A stretch of 64,000 bases of DNA, taken from the NCBI GenBank assembly GCA_019416285.1, contig DXXM01000004.1:38045-102044 (forward strand), written 5' to 3'. This document shows, piece after piece, positions 25,453-31,967 of the stretch. The notes beneath the pieces were generated by a model. It saw only the letters and a list, made by a program, of their open reading frames with translations. It was not told where the DNA came from and did no database searches. The first letter of the stretch is position 1. Every line of letters starts with the position of its first letter. This stretch comes from Bacteroidales bacterium. Lineage in GTDB: Bacteria > Bacteroidota > Bacteroidia > Bacteroidales > Muribaculaceae. The position numbers and the translations under genes are program-made.

Positions 25453-25524
25453 TAGCCCATAGCAGAATCGAACTGCTATTTCAAGTGTGAGAAACTTGCG
25501 TCCTAACCGTTAGACGAATGGGCC
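25453..25524 (-). tRNA. tRNA-Glu (CTC)
   Basis: A 72-base cloverleaf on the minus strand. The acceptor GGCCCAT pairs with ATGGGCT, the D arm is GTCT-AACGGTTA-GGAC, the anticodon stem CAAGT/ACTTG holds the loop TTCTCAC (anticodon CTC), and the T arm is AGCAG-TTCGATT-CTGCT. The discriminator is A and no CCA is encoded. It reads GAG codons. The promoter lies at 25575-25606 and the terminator follows directly. Confidence 0.93.
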
Positions 25525-25574
25525 GGTTAGCTTGTTGTTTTCGTTGAGTGGATGGCTCATTGATTTCAACGGTG

Positions 25575-25606
25575 CAAAGGTATGCACTTTTTTGGTATCG
25601 TGCAAA
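25575..25606 (-). promoter_or_regulatory. tRNA-Glu promoter
   Basis: On the minus strand TTTG (25606-25603), 20 bases and TACCTTTG (25582-25575), a perfect consensus. The start would be about 45 bases before the tRNA. Confidence 0.8.
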
Positions 25607-25668
25607 TATTAGACGCTATTTTAACTTATTTTTACATTTGGGATGGCTATATGTAGGTTTTACACCTA

Positions 25669-25705
25669 TTTATATATAGCAATACTGCTTTATATATAGG
25701 AATAC
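25669..25705 (+). repeat. Short tandem repeat upstream of rsfS
   Basis: TTTATATATAGCAATAC (25669-25685) and TTTATATATAGGAATAC (25689-25705) differ at one position and start 20 bases apart. The stretch 25525-25871 otherwise holds the tRNA promoter and a possible -7 element TACCTTTG at 25813-25820 with no matching -33. The repeats' function is unknown. Confidence 0.6.
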
Positions 25706-25871
25706 GGCGTTTAAAAACCAAAAACGGGGATGGATTGTTAGCATTAAAAGACTCAATCGTGAATTTAAGTTCTATTGACACGGCTGAGTGATGGTAATTC
25801 AAGGAAATTGATTACCTTTGTGTCTAATTTATCACATAATTGAGTTTCAACTGTTCTCAAAAAAACAATTC

Positions 25872-26234
25872 ATGACAGAAAAAAGCATTGATATACTGCC
25901 CCTCATCATAGAAGGCATACGCGAGCGCAAAGGCCGCGGAATAACTACAGTCGACATGAGCGACATCGACTCCGCAGCGGCACGCCGCTTTGTAATCTGT
26001 GAAGGCACCTCGACGCAACATGTGGCCGCCGTTGCCGACAGCATCCGCGAATATCTTCTCGAAAAGGCAAGAATCAAACCGTATAACTACGACGGCTATG
26101 GAAATTCAACGTGGATAGTCATTGACTACGGCGACACGATGGTCCATGTGTTTCTCCCGCAGACCCGCAGTCTCTATGACCTGGAGGGCCTCTGGAGCGA
26201 CGCACGCATCACCGACTATCCCGACGAAGCCTGA
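25872..26234 (+). CDS. rsfS: Ribosome silencing factor RsfS
   Basis: A 120-residue RsfS/Iojap/YbeB protein that binds L14 on the 50S subunit and blocks joining of subunits in stationary phase. The family features are FVICEGTSTQHVAAVADS, GYGNSTWIVIDYGDTMVHVF and YDLEGLWSDA. The start at 25872 (MTEKSID) is chosen over the TTG at 25818, which would add 18 residues without family support. ftsH starts 33 bases after it. Confidence 0.92.
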   Translation: MTEKSIDILPLIIEGIRERKGRGITTVDMSDIDSAAARRFVICEGTSTQHVAAVADSIREYLLEKARIKPYNYDGYGNSTWIVIDYGDTMVHVFLPQTRSLYDLEGLWSDARITDYPDEA

Positions 26235-26267
26235 GCCTAATTCCCAAACCTCGCAAGTACTGACAAA

Positions 26268-28427
26268 ATGAGTTCACCCACTCCTCCAAACAGTCCGAAG
26301 CCACAGAAAACCGGTGGCATCAAGTTCAGCATGTACTGGGCGTATGCCATTATCATCGTATTTCTGCTGGGCATGCTCTACATCGACGGCAATTCGATAG
26401 CCAAAGATGTGAGCTTTACTAAATTTGAAGAATATGTAGCGACAGGCGGTGTCAAGGAAATCACCGTCTTTACAAATACAAACCGCGCTGAGGCTGTGCT
26501 TTCCGACTCGCTTGCCTCCACCATCTTCCCCGAGAGCCAGTATGAGGCCGGAAAGGGGACGATGGCGAAAATAGCCACCGACATTCCTTCGCCCGACAAA
26601 CTCCAGGATCAGATTGACGTCTGGAAACGCGAAGGGCAGTTCACGGGCGAGGTGAAGTATGCCAAGTCGTCCGACTATTGGTCTGTGCTCTTCACCTTCG
26701 GTCCGGTGCTCCTGCTCGTCGGCCTGTGGTTCTTCATGATGAAGCGCATGTCGGGAGGCGCCAGCGGGGGAGGACCCGGCGGTGTCTTTAACGTCGGCAA
26801 GTCCAAACCCAAGGTATTTGACAAGGGCGAGGGCACTAATGTGACATTTAAGGATGTGGCAGGTCTCACCGAGGCCAAGACCGAAATCCGCGAGATTGTG
26901 GAGTTCCTCCGCAACCCGCAGCGCTATACCGACCTTGGCGCCAAAATCCCGAAAGGCGCTCTCCTCGTAGGCCCTCCCGGAACCGGTAAGACCCTGCTTG
27001 CCAAGGCTGTGGCCGGCGAAGCGAATGTGCCCTTCTTCTCCATGTCGGGTTCCGACTTCGTGGAGATGTTTGTCGGAGTCGGTGCCTCGCGTGTGCGCGA
27101 CCTTTTCCGTCAGGCCAAGGAGAAGGCCCCCTGTATCGTGTTTATCGACGAAATTGACGCTGTGGGCCGTGCACGTGGCAAGAATCCTAATATGGGCGCC
27201 AATGACGAGCGCGAGAACACCCTCAACCAGCTGCTCACGGAGATGGACGGTTTCGGCACCAACAGCGGTGTCATCATCCTCGCCGCCACCAACCGTGCCG
27301 ACATTCTCGACAAGGCCCTTCTGCGTGCCGGACGTTTCGACCGTCAGATTAATGTCGACCTGCCGGAGCTGAAAGACAGAATCGAGGTGTTCAACGTACA
27401 CCTGCGCAATATCAAGACCGACGATTCGGTCGACGTCGACCTCATGGCGCGTCAGACTGCTGGTTTCTCCGGCGCAGACATCGCCAATGTCTGCAACGAG
27501 GCCGCGCTTATCGCCGCCCGTGGCAACAAGAAGGCCGTGGACCGCGACAGCTTCATGGCCGCGATTGACCGTATCATCGGCGGTCTCGAACACAGTTCAA
27601 AGATTATTTCCGACGACGAGAAGAAGGCCATTGCAATTCATGAGTCGGGCCACGCCACGGTTTCATGGTTCCTCGAATACTCCAACGAGATGGTCAAGGT
27701 GTCGATTGTGCCCCGCGGCATGGCTCTTGGCGCTGCCTGGTATATGCCAGAGGAGCGTCAGATTACCCCGCTTCAGGCCCTGCTCGACCAGATGTGTATG
27801 ACCCTCGGAGGCCGCGCGGCCGAAGAGCTCGTGCTCGGTCAGGTCTCTACCGGAGCGCTCAACGACCTTGAGAAAGTGACCAAGATGGCCTACGCGATTG
27901 TGGTCTACTACGGTATGAGTGAGAAGATTCCCAACGTCTGCTACTATGACTCCACCGGTCAGGCCTACGGCTTTTCCAAGCCCTATGGCGGAGAGCGCGC
28001 CAAGCAGATTGACGATGAGGTTTCACGCATCATCAGCGAGCAGTATGAGCGCGCCAAACAGATACTCCGTGACCACAAGGAGGGACATGCGAAACTCGCC
28101 GAGACACTTCTCACCAAGGAGGTTATGTATGCAGAGGACCTCGTCAACATCTTCGGAAAGCGCCAGTGGAAATCGCGCACCGAGGAAATCATGCAGCTCC
28201 AGGCCGAGCGCGACGCCAAACGCGCCCTCGAAGAAGCCAAGAAGGATGGTGAAAACTCAGCAGCCGACACCAAGCCGTCGACTCCCGATGTCGTTGATGT
28301 AACGGCTACAGTAGTTGAGTCTCCTTCTGCGCCGAGTGCCGATGAACCGGCAGAAAAAGATTCTGACGCTGATAAAAACAGTGACGACAAACCGACGCCG
28401 ACTCCTCCTCCATTCAGAAAGGAATAA
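26268..28427 (+). CDS. ftsH: ATP-dependent zinc metalloprotease FtsH
   Basis: A 719-residue membrane protease that degrades misfolded membrane proteins and regulators. Two membrane segments lie at about 21-38 and 139-157, with the AAA+ Walker A GPPGTGKT at 235-242, an FIDEIDA Walker B and the zinc site HESGH at 458-462. The C-terminal tail (about 640-719) is Ser/Thr/Pro/Asp-rich and disordered. It is preceded by rsfS by 33 bases and followed by a terminator. Confidence 0.97.
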   Translation: MSSPTPPNSPKPQKTGGIKFSMYWAYAIIIVFLLGMLYIDGNSIAKDVSFTKFEEYVATGGVKEITVFTNTNRAEAVLSDSLASTIFPESQYEAGKGTMAKIATDIPSPDKLQDQIDVWKREGQFTGEVKYAKSSDYWSVLFTFGPVLLLVGLWFFMMKRMSGGASGGGPGGVFNVGKSKPKVFDKGEGTNVTFKDVAGLTEAKTEIREIVEFLRNPQRYTDLGAKIPKGALLVGPPGTGKTLLAKAVAGEANVPFFSMSGSDFVEMFVGVGASRVRDLFRQAKEKAPCIVFIDEIDAVGRARGKNPNMGANDERENTLNQLLTEMDGFGTNSGVIILAATNRADILDKALLRAGRFDRQINVDLPELKDRIEVFNVHLRNIKTDDSVDVDLMARQTAGFSGADIANVCNEAALIAARGNKKAVDRDSFMAAIDRIIGGLEHSSKIISDDEKKAIAIHESGHATVSWFLEYSNEMVKVSIVPRGMALGAAWYMPEERQITPLQALLDQMCMTLGGRAAEELVLGQVSTGALNDLEKVTKMAYAIVVYYGMSEKIPNVCYYDSTGQAYGFSKPYGGERAKQIDDEVSRIISEQYERAKQILRDHKEGHAKLAETLLTKEVMYAEDLVNIFGKRQWKSRTEEIMQLQAERDAKRALEEAKKDGENSAADTKPSTPDVVDVTATVVESPSAPSADEPAEKDSDADKNSDDKPTPTPPPFRKE

Positions 28428-28476
28428 ATGATAGGGGAGTGCCGTTACAATGTGCTGATGTCACTCTCAGATACAG

Positions 28477-28516
28477 ACCGCTTCTTCATCACATTTTGAT
28501 GGGGAAGCGGTTTTTC
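28477..28516 (+). terminator. Terminator after ftsH
   Basis: Arms ACCGCTTCTTCATCA (28477-28491) and TGATGGGGAAGCGGT (28497-28511) with mismatches near the loop, followed by TTTTC. Confidence 0.8.
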
Positions 28517-28580
28517 TGTGCTGATATTTTGCGTAAAATTGCATAGAATTACCTGGAATCTAAAAAAAGTTATTGAAAAA

Positions 28581-28612
28581 TTTGGTTTATAGAATAAACC
28601 GCTTTATCTTTG
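28581..28612 (+). promoter_or_regulatory. Promoter of the membrane protein/winged-helix operon
   Basis: TTTG (28581-28584), a 20-base spacer, TATCTTTG (28605-28612): full consensus. Palindrome one occupies the spacer, so a bound regulator would block the polymerase. Confidence 0.75.
28584..28600 (+). promoter_or_regulatory. Palindromic operator, copy 1
   Basis: GGTTTAT-AGA-ATAAACC, a 17-base palindrome with perfect 7-base arms located inside the promoter spacer. An identical-arm copy lies 89 bases downstream, and similarity between the copies extends past the palindrome (CCGcTTTAT and CCGaTTTAT). Confidence 0.65.
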
Positions 28613-28672
28613 CGATGTGGAAAGGACAAGGAGTGACGTCGTGCGAGTCTGCTCTTTTATTTTTCAAAGTAT

Positions 28673-28689
28673 GGTTTATAAAATAAACC
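28673..28689 (+). promoter_or_regulatory. Palindromic operator, copy 2
   Basis: GGTTTAT-AAA-ATAAACC, with the same arms as copy 1. It lies 31 bases before the ATG of the membrane protein gene. Two copies near one promoter suggest cooperative binding or looping. Confidence 0.65.
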
Positions 28690-28719
28690 GATTTATTAAT
28701 CTCTCTAAAAACAATAAAA

Positions 28720-29352
28720 ATGGAAGAAAAGAAACTTACTCCTCAGGAAAGCATGGAGGTAATTACCCAGATGATTAATGCCTCGAAAGAGAACATCGCG
28801 CAGCCCGACACGCGCATATCTGTCATGTGGGCAGTGCTGTCGGTGGTGACGGCAGCCGTGGTGCTGATTCTCAAAATGACGACGCATAATCCGGCCTACA
28901 GCTATCTATGGCTCGCCATTCCGCTGATAGGTTTCCCTCTGAATTATCTGATAGGGCGGAAGAAATCCCGCCGGGGCAATGCAAAGACTTACGTACAGTC
29001 AGTGATTGACGGAATATGGAAAATCGTTGGCTATGTAGCGATAATGTTGACAGCAATATGCTTGATATACAATCTCTTCGGCTACCCGCAGGTGTGGATT
29101 TCAATGTTTTACTTCGCGTTTATAGTGGTGGGCTTCGGCGCCGCCGCTACGGGAGTGGTGCTGAGAGAGAAAATATATGTATTCGGTGGTATATTCTCGA
29201 TGATTGCCGGACTGATTACGGCAGTATGTCCGCTATGTGGCACGTCGTTGCTGGACACTTGGGCCATACCGCTTTATATACTCTGTTTTATCCTCATGTT
29301 TATCCTGCCTGCGATTGTGATAAGGCATAAACTGAAAAAAGCTGCGAAATGA
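28720..29352 (+). CDS. Membrane protein, unnamed family
   Basis: A 210-residue protein with a short charged N-terminal helix (residues 1-30) and five to six hydrophobic segments, among them SVMWAVLSVVTAAVVLIL, YLWLAIPLIGFPLNYLI and IVGYVAIMLTAICLIYNLF. It ends with a basic tail. It matches no family I can name with certainty. It overlaps the winged-helix gene by four bases (ATGA), so the two proteins are made together. A membrane sensor-regulator partnership is possible. Confidence 0.75.
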   Translation: MEEKKLTPQESMEVITQMINASKENIAQPDTRISVMWAVLSVVTAAVVLILKMTTHNPAYSYLWLAIPLIGFPLNYLIGRKKSRRGNAKTYVQSVIDGIWKIVGYVAIMLTAICLIYNLFGYPQVWISMFYFAFIVVGFGAAATGVVLREKIYVFGGIFSMIAGLITAVCPLCGTSLLDTWAIPLYILCFILMFILPAIVIRHKLKKAAK

Positions 29353-29630
29353 AAGAGCTGAACCCTTTGCTTCATTCCCAACTGAGGCTGGCCGTGATGT
29401 CGATTCTAATGAACGTGGAGGAGGCCGATTTCGTCTACCTCAAGGAAAAGACCGAGTCGACGGCGGGCAATCTCAGTGTGCAGCTCGACAAACTGGCCGA
29501 CGCAGGCTATATCTCTGTCGAAAAAGGCTTTGTCGGCAAAAAGACGCGAACCGTCTGCCGCGTCACCCACAAAGGTCGCACAGCCTTCGAGGAATATGTC
29601 GACGCACTCAAATCATATCTGAACCTGTAG
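29349..29630 (+). CDS. Winged-helix DNA-binding regulator
   Basis: A 93-residue single-domain transcription factor of the winged-helix type (PF13601-like). The recognition helix STAGNLSVQLDKLADAG and the wing GFVGKKTRTVCRVTHKGR fit the family. It lacks a ligand domain, so its signal may come from the cotranslated membrane protein. The two palindromes at its promoter are plausible self-binding sites. A strong terminator follows. Confidence 0.85.
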   Translation: MKELNPLLHSQLRLAVMSILMNVEEADFVYLKEKTESTAGNLSVQLDKLADAGYISVEKGFVGKKTRTVCRVTHKGRTAFEEYVDALKSYLNL

Positions 29631-29660
29631 GGTTCCGGCAGCCCTGCTTCCCGCTCATAT

Positions 29661-29708
29661 CGCAGCGCGGAGCCGTCACGAAATCTGACCGGCTCCGCGC
29701 TGCGTTTC
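29661..29708 (+). terminator. Terminator after the winged-helix gene
   Basis: CGCAGCGCGGAGCCG (29661-29675) pairs with CGGCTCCGCGCTGCG (29690-29704), a perfect 15-base stem, followed by TTTC. Confidence 0.85.
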
Positions 29709-29839
29709 ATGCGTCATGTATTTATTGATGATTGTGGTACACATATCCGTAATCGAGGTACGTTTATGCGGCCGGTTGGTCGTAACTTTGCAGTGTCATA
29801 ATCAGTTAAAACGTAACAATCGATAAAACAGATACAGAC

Positions 29840-30409
29840 ATGAAGAAAATCGTGATTACATTTATGGCTTTTGTTGCCATCGTATTAGTGGCGTGTGCCG
29901 CTGAATCGGGCAAAGGTTCCGAGGAGACCCGGCTTGCCGCTCCGGTGCTCGTGGCGTTTTTCTCAGCCCAAGGCCACACCAAGGCTGCGGCTGAGAAAGT
30001 GGCTAAGGCTACAGGCGGAAAATTGTTCCGCATCGAGCCGAAGCAGCCCTATACTGAAGAGGACCTCGACGGGTGGAACGACAGCGCGCGTGGCACCCGT
30101 GAGTCCAAGGACCGCAGCACGCGTCCGGAAATCGCCAACCGGGTGCAGAATTTCGAGCAGTACGACACAATTTATATCGGTTTCCCGATATGGTGGTACA
30201 CCGCTCCCACCATCATCAATACTTTCCTTGAAAGCTACGATACCGCGGGCAAGGTCATCATTCCTTTCGCAACCTCCGGAGGCAGCGGTTACGGCAATAC
30301 AGAGAAAGACCTCCGTGTTTCGGCTCCCGATGCCATCTTCCGCCCCGGCAAAGTATTGAACGGATATTCTCAGAAACAGGTCAATGACTGGATTGAGTCA
30401 GTCAGATAA
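29840..30409 (+). CDS. Flavodoxin-family lipoprotein
   Basis: A 189-residue protein with a lipoprotein-like signal ending at LVACAAE (Cys about 20) and a flavodoxin domain (Flavodoxin_4 type). The FMN phosphate loop is FFSAQGHTKAAAEKVA, followed by YIGFPIWWYTAPTIINTFLE and an ATSGGSGYG segment. Placing a flavodoxin outside the cytoplasm is notable, though related exported forms exist in Bacteroidales. Redox partner unknown. It is followed by a terminator and then the acetyltransferase gene. Confidence 0.85.
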   Translation: MKKIVITFMAFVAIVLVACAAESGKGSEETRLAAPVLVAFFSAQGHTKAAAEKVAKATGGKLFRIEPKQPYTEEDLDGWNDSARGTRESKDRSTRPEIANRVQNFEQYDTIYIGFPIWWYTAPTIINTFLESYDTAGKVIIPFATSGGSGYGNTEKDLRVSAPDAIFRPGKVLNGYSQKQVNDWIESVR

Positions 30410-30421
30410 CCGTAAAAACGG

Positions 30422-30456
30422 ACAGCAGCCGTGAATAGCATGGCTGCTGTTCTCTT
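30422..30456 (+). terminator. Terminator after the flavodoxin gene
   Basis: ACAGCAGCC (30422-30430) pairs with GGCTGCTGT (30442-30450), followed by TCTCTTG. Confidence 0.65.
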
Positions 30457-30488
30457 GCAAATCAGCCATAAAATTAAATTGAGAAATA

Positions 30489-31052
30489 ATGACTACAGAA
30501 CAGTTTGTAGAGACAATGGATTCCGGCGTGCTGATTGTCGCCAATTCTCCCGTCCACGAGGTCATGCACCGTCTGAGTCAGGAGGCCATAAGGATCACCC
30601 TCGAAATCAACAACAGCTATCACACGCAGGATGAAATCATTTCGCTGATGTCGGAGCTCACCGGGCGGAAAGTCGATGTGTCTTTCCGGCTCTTTCCCCC
30701 GTTCTATACTGATTGCGGTAAAAATATCCGTATCGGCAAACGGGTGTTTTTCAACTCCGGCTGCAAATTTCAGGATCAGGGCGGAATCGTAATCGGCGAC
30801 GACGTGCTTGTTGGTCACAACTGTGTGATAGCCACGCTCAACCATGCTGAAGATCCCGACTATCGTGCGGATATGATACCGAAACCGGTTCGGATAGGCG
30901 ATAAAGTATGGATAGGGGCCAACGTCACCATCCTCCCCGGAGTCACCGTCGGGGAAGGCGCTATCCTCGCCGCCGGAGCCGTCGTGACAAAAGATGTCCC
31001 TCCGCGCACCACAGTCGCCGGCATCCCCGCAAGAGTTGTAAAGAATCTCTGA
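30489..31052 (+). CDS. Hexapeptide-repeat sugar O-acetyltransferase
   Basis: A 187-residue left-handed beta-helix acetyltransferase of the maltose/galactoside type. Hexapeptide repeats occupy about 70-180 (NIRIGKRVFFNSGC, IVIGDDVLVGHN, VRIGDKVWIGANV), and the catalytic His lies in ATLNHAEDPD. Such enzymes add acetyl groups from acetyl-CoA to sugars. The N-terminal 60 residues are helical and differ from the usual MTEKEKM start, so the acceptor is uncertain. Confidence 0.85.
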   Translation: MTTEQFVETMDSGVLIVANSPVHEVMHRLSQEAIRITLEINNSYHTQDEIISLMSELTGRKVDVSFRLFPPFYTDCGKNIRIGKRVFFNSGCKFQDQGGIVIGDDVLVGHNCVIATLNHAEDPDYRADMIPKPVRIGDKVWIGANVTILPGVTVGEGAILAAGAVVTKDVPPRTTVAGIPARVVKNL

Positions 31053-31083
31053 ATAGGTACAAAGATATAGAATCCGATGTGTC

Positions 31084-31124
31084 GGCTACGGCAATATGTG
31101 TTAATATTGCTGTGGCTTTTTTTA
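31084..31124 (+). terminator. Terminator after the acetyltransferase gene
   Basis: GGCTACGGCAATAT (31084-31097) pairs with ATATTGCTGTGGCT (31104-31117) through wobble pairs, followed by a T run. Confidence 0.75.
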
Positions 31125-31131
31125 TATAAGT

Positions 31132-31163
31132 TTTGTGGATTATTTAAATAATTCTTAATTTTG
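31132..31163 (+). promoter_or_regulatory. Promoter of the surface-protein operon
   Basis: TTTG (31132-31135), 20 bases and TAATTTTG (31156-31163), a perfect match. It would give an unusually long leader of about 310 bases before the ATG at 31479. Confidence 0.75.
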
Positions 31164-31239
31164 CTGCCAGTAGGTCATCAGAGGATGGCCGTTAACATAG
31201 TTTATAAGCGTATTCTTGCTTTATCCTTTAACATAAATT

Positions 31240-31375
31240 CGCCAAAAATTTTATCTCTATGGGAAAGAGCAGTCAGATGCGCTCATGCTTGTCGCATATC
31301 CACTCCCCGACAAGGGGGTCGATATATGGCAAGGCGTGGGAGTGGACTGTTTATTATAGAGATAGGCGTTTGGCG
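31240..31375 (+). ncRNA. Structured leader / extended inverted repeat
   Basis: A 136-base element in the 5' leader of the 31479 gene, inside a stretch (31053-31478) without genes. Outer arms CGCCAAA (31240-31246) and TTTGGCG (31369-31375), then TATCTCTAT (31252-31260) and ATAGAGATA (31356-31364), pair perfectly. Inside are ATGCG/CGCAT and CCACTCCC/GGGAGTGG (31300-31307 with 31338-31345), so the fold can be a three-way junction. It matches no riboswitch class I know and could be a regulatory leader or a small mobile inverted repeat. Confidence 0.5.
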
Positions 31376-31478
31376 ATGCCTTTGTTAAGATAAACAGAAC
31401 ATCGTTCCACGCTTTTTATTTATAACTTATGCCTGAAAGGAACGTAGGGGCTTGTATATTTCAACAAACCAATTAATT

Positions 31479-31967
31479 ATGAAATCTGTGCATTTGTCCT
31501 TAAATCTAAGGTTTGTGTTATTTGCTTTCATTGCCGCTGCGTCGGTTTGCGTATCGCCTTCGAAAACTGTCCTGAAGGTCGGACTTGCCGATGGGACAGC
31601 CAAGACTTATACTCTTGATGACGATGCTGTGGTAAAATTTGAAAATGCGGAAATGATTTTTTCCAACCGTGACTGGCAGTTTTCCATTCCGCTGAGTGAG
31701 CTTTCTGACTGGAGATATTCAACCGATACATCGGGTATCGGCGATATTCCGGACGACGGTGGTTTCTCGTGTGTCTGCGAAGAGGGCCGTTTTATTATTT
31801 CCGGTCTGAATGACGGGGATGCCTATTCGGTTTATGCCGTTGACGGAAAGACAATGGCCGCAGGCCGTGTCAAGGGTTCAGAACTCACTCTCGACGCCTC
31901 TTCATGGCCTTCGGGTGTATACGTGATAGTATCAGGAACACACAACATTAAAACCGTGAAACGATGA
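31479..31967 (+). CDS. Small exported protein with a T9SS-type sorting domain
   Basis: A 162-residue protein with a signal peptide (about 1-25). The middle has two short strand units, one of the form LADGTAKTYTLDDDAVVKF and one WQFSIPLSELSDW. The end, about 80 residues, matches the T9SS type A sorting domain pattern: YSVYAVDGKTMAAG, then LDASSWPSGVYVIVSG and a basic KTVKR end. Cargo before the domain is minimal. PorQ in this window supports an active T9SS. The stop overlaps the next ATG by four bases. The ATG at 31479 is preferred to 31452 for the clean signal. Confidence 0.75.
   Translation: MKSVHLSLNLRFVLFAFIAAASVCVSPSKTVLKVGLADGTAKTYTLDDDAVVKFENAEMIFSNRDWQFSIPLSELSDWRYSTDTSGIGDIPDDGGFSCVCEEGRFIISGLNDGDAYSVYAVDGKTMAAGRVKGSELTLDASSWPSGVYVIVSGTHNIKTVKR

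Noticed and set aside
26274..27593. A 439-codon frame opposite ftsH
   Set aside because: It is a shadow of the ftsH coding strand with no domain.
31240..31375. Known riboswitch (TPP, cobalamin, purine or similar)
   Set aside because: The conserved core sequences of those classes were not found; only the nested stems are evident.
31240..31375. Invertible promoter
   Set aside because: The inverted arms do not enclose a promoter match and no recombinase gene is near; the consensus promoter lies outside them.
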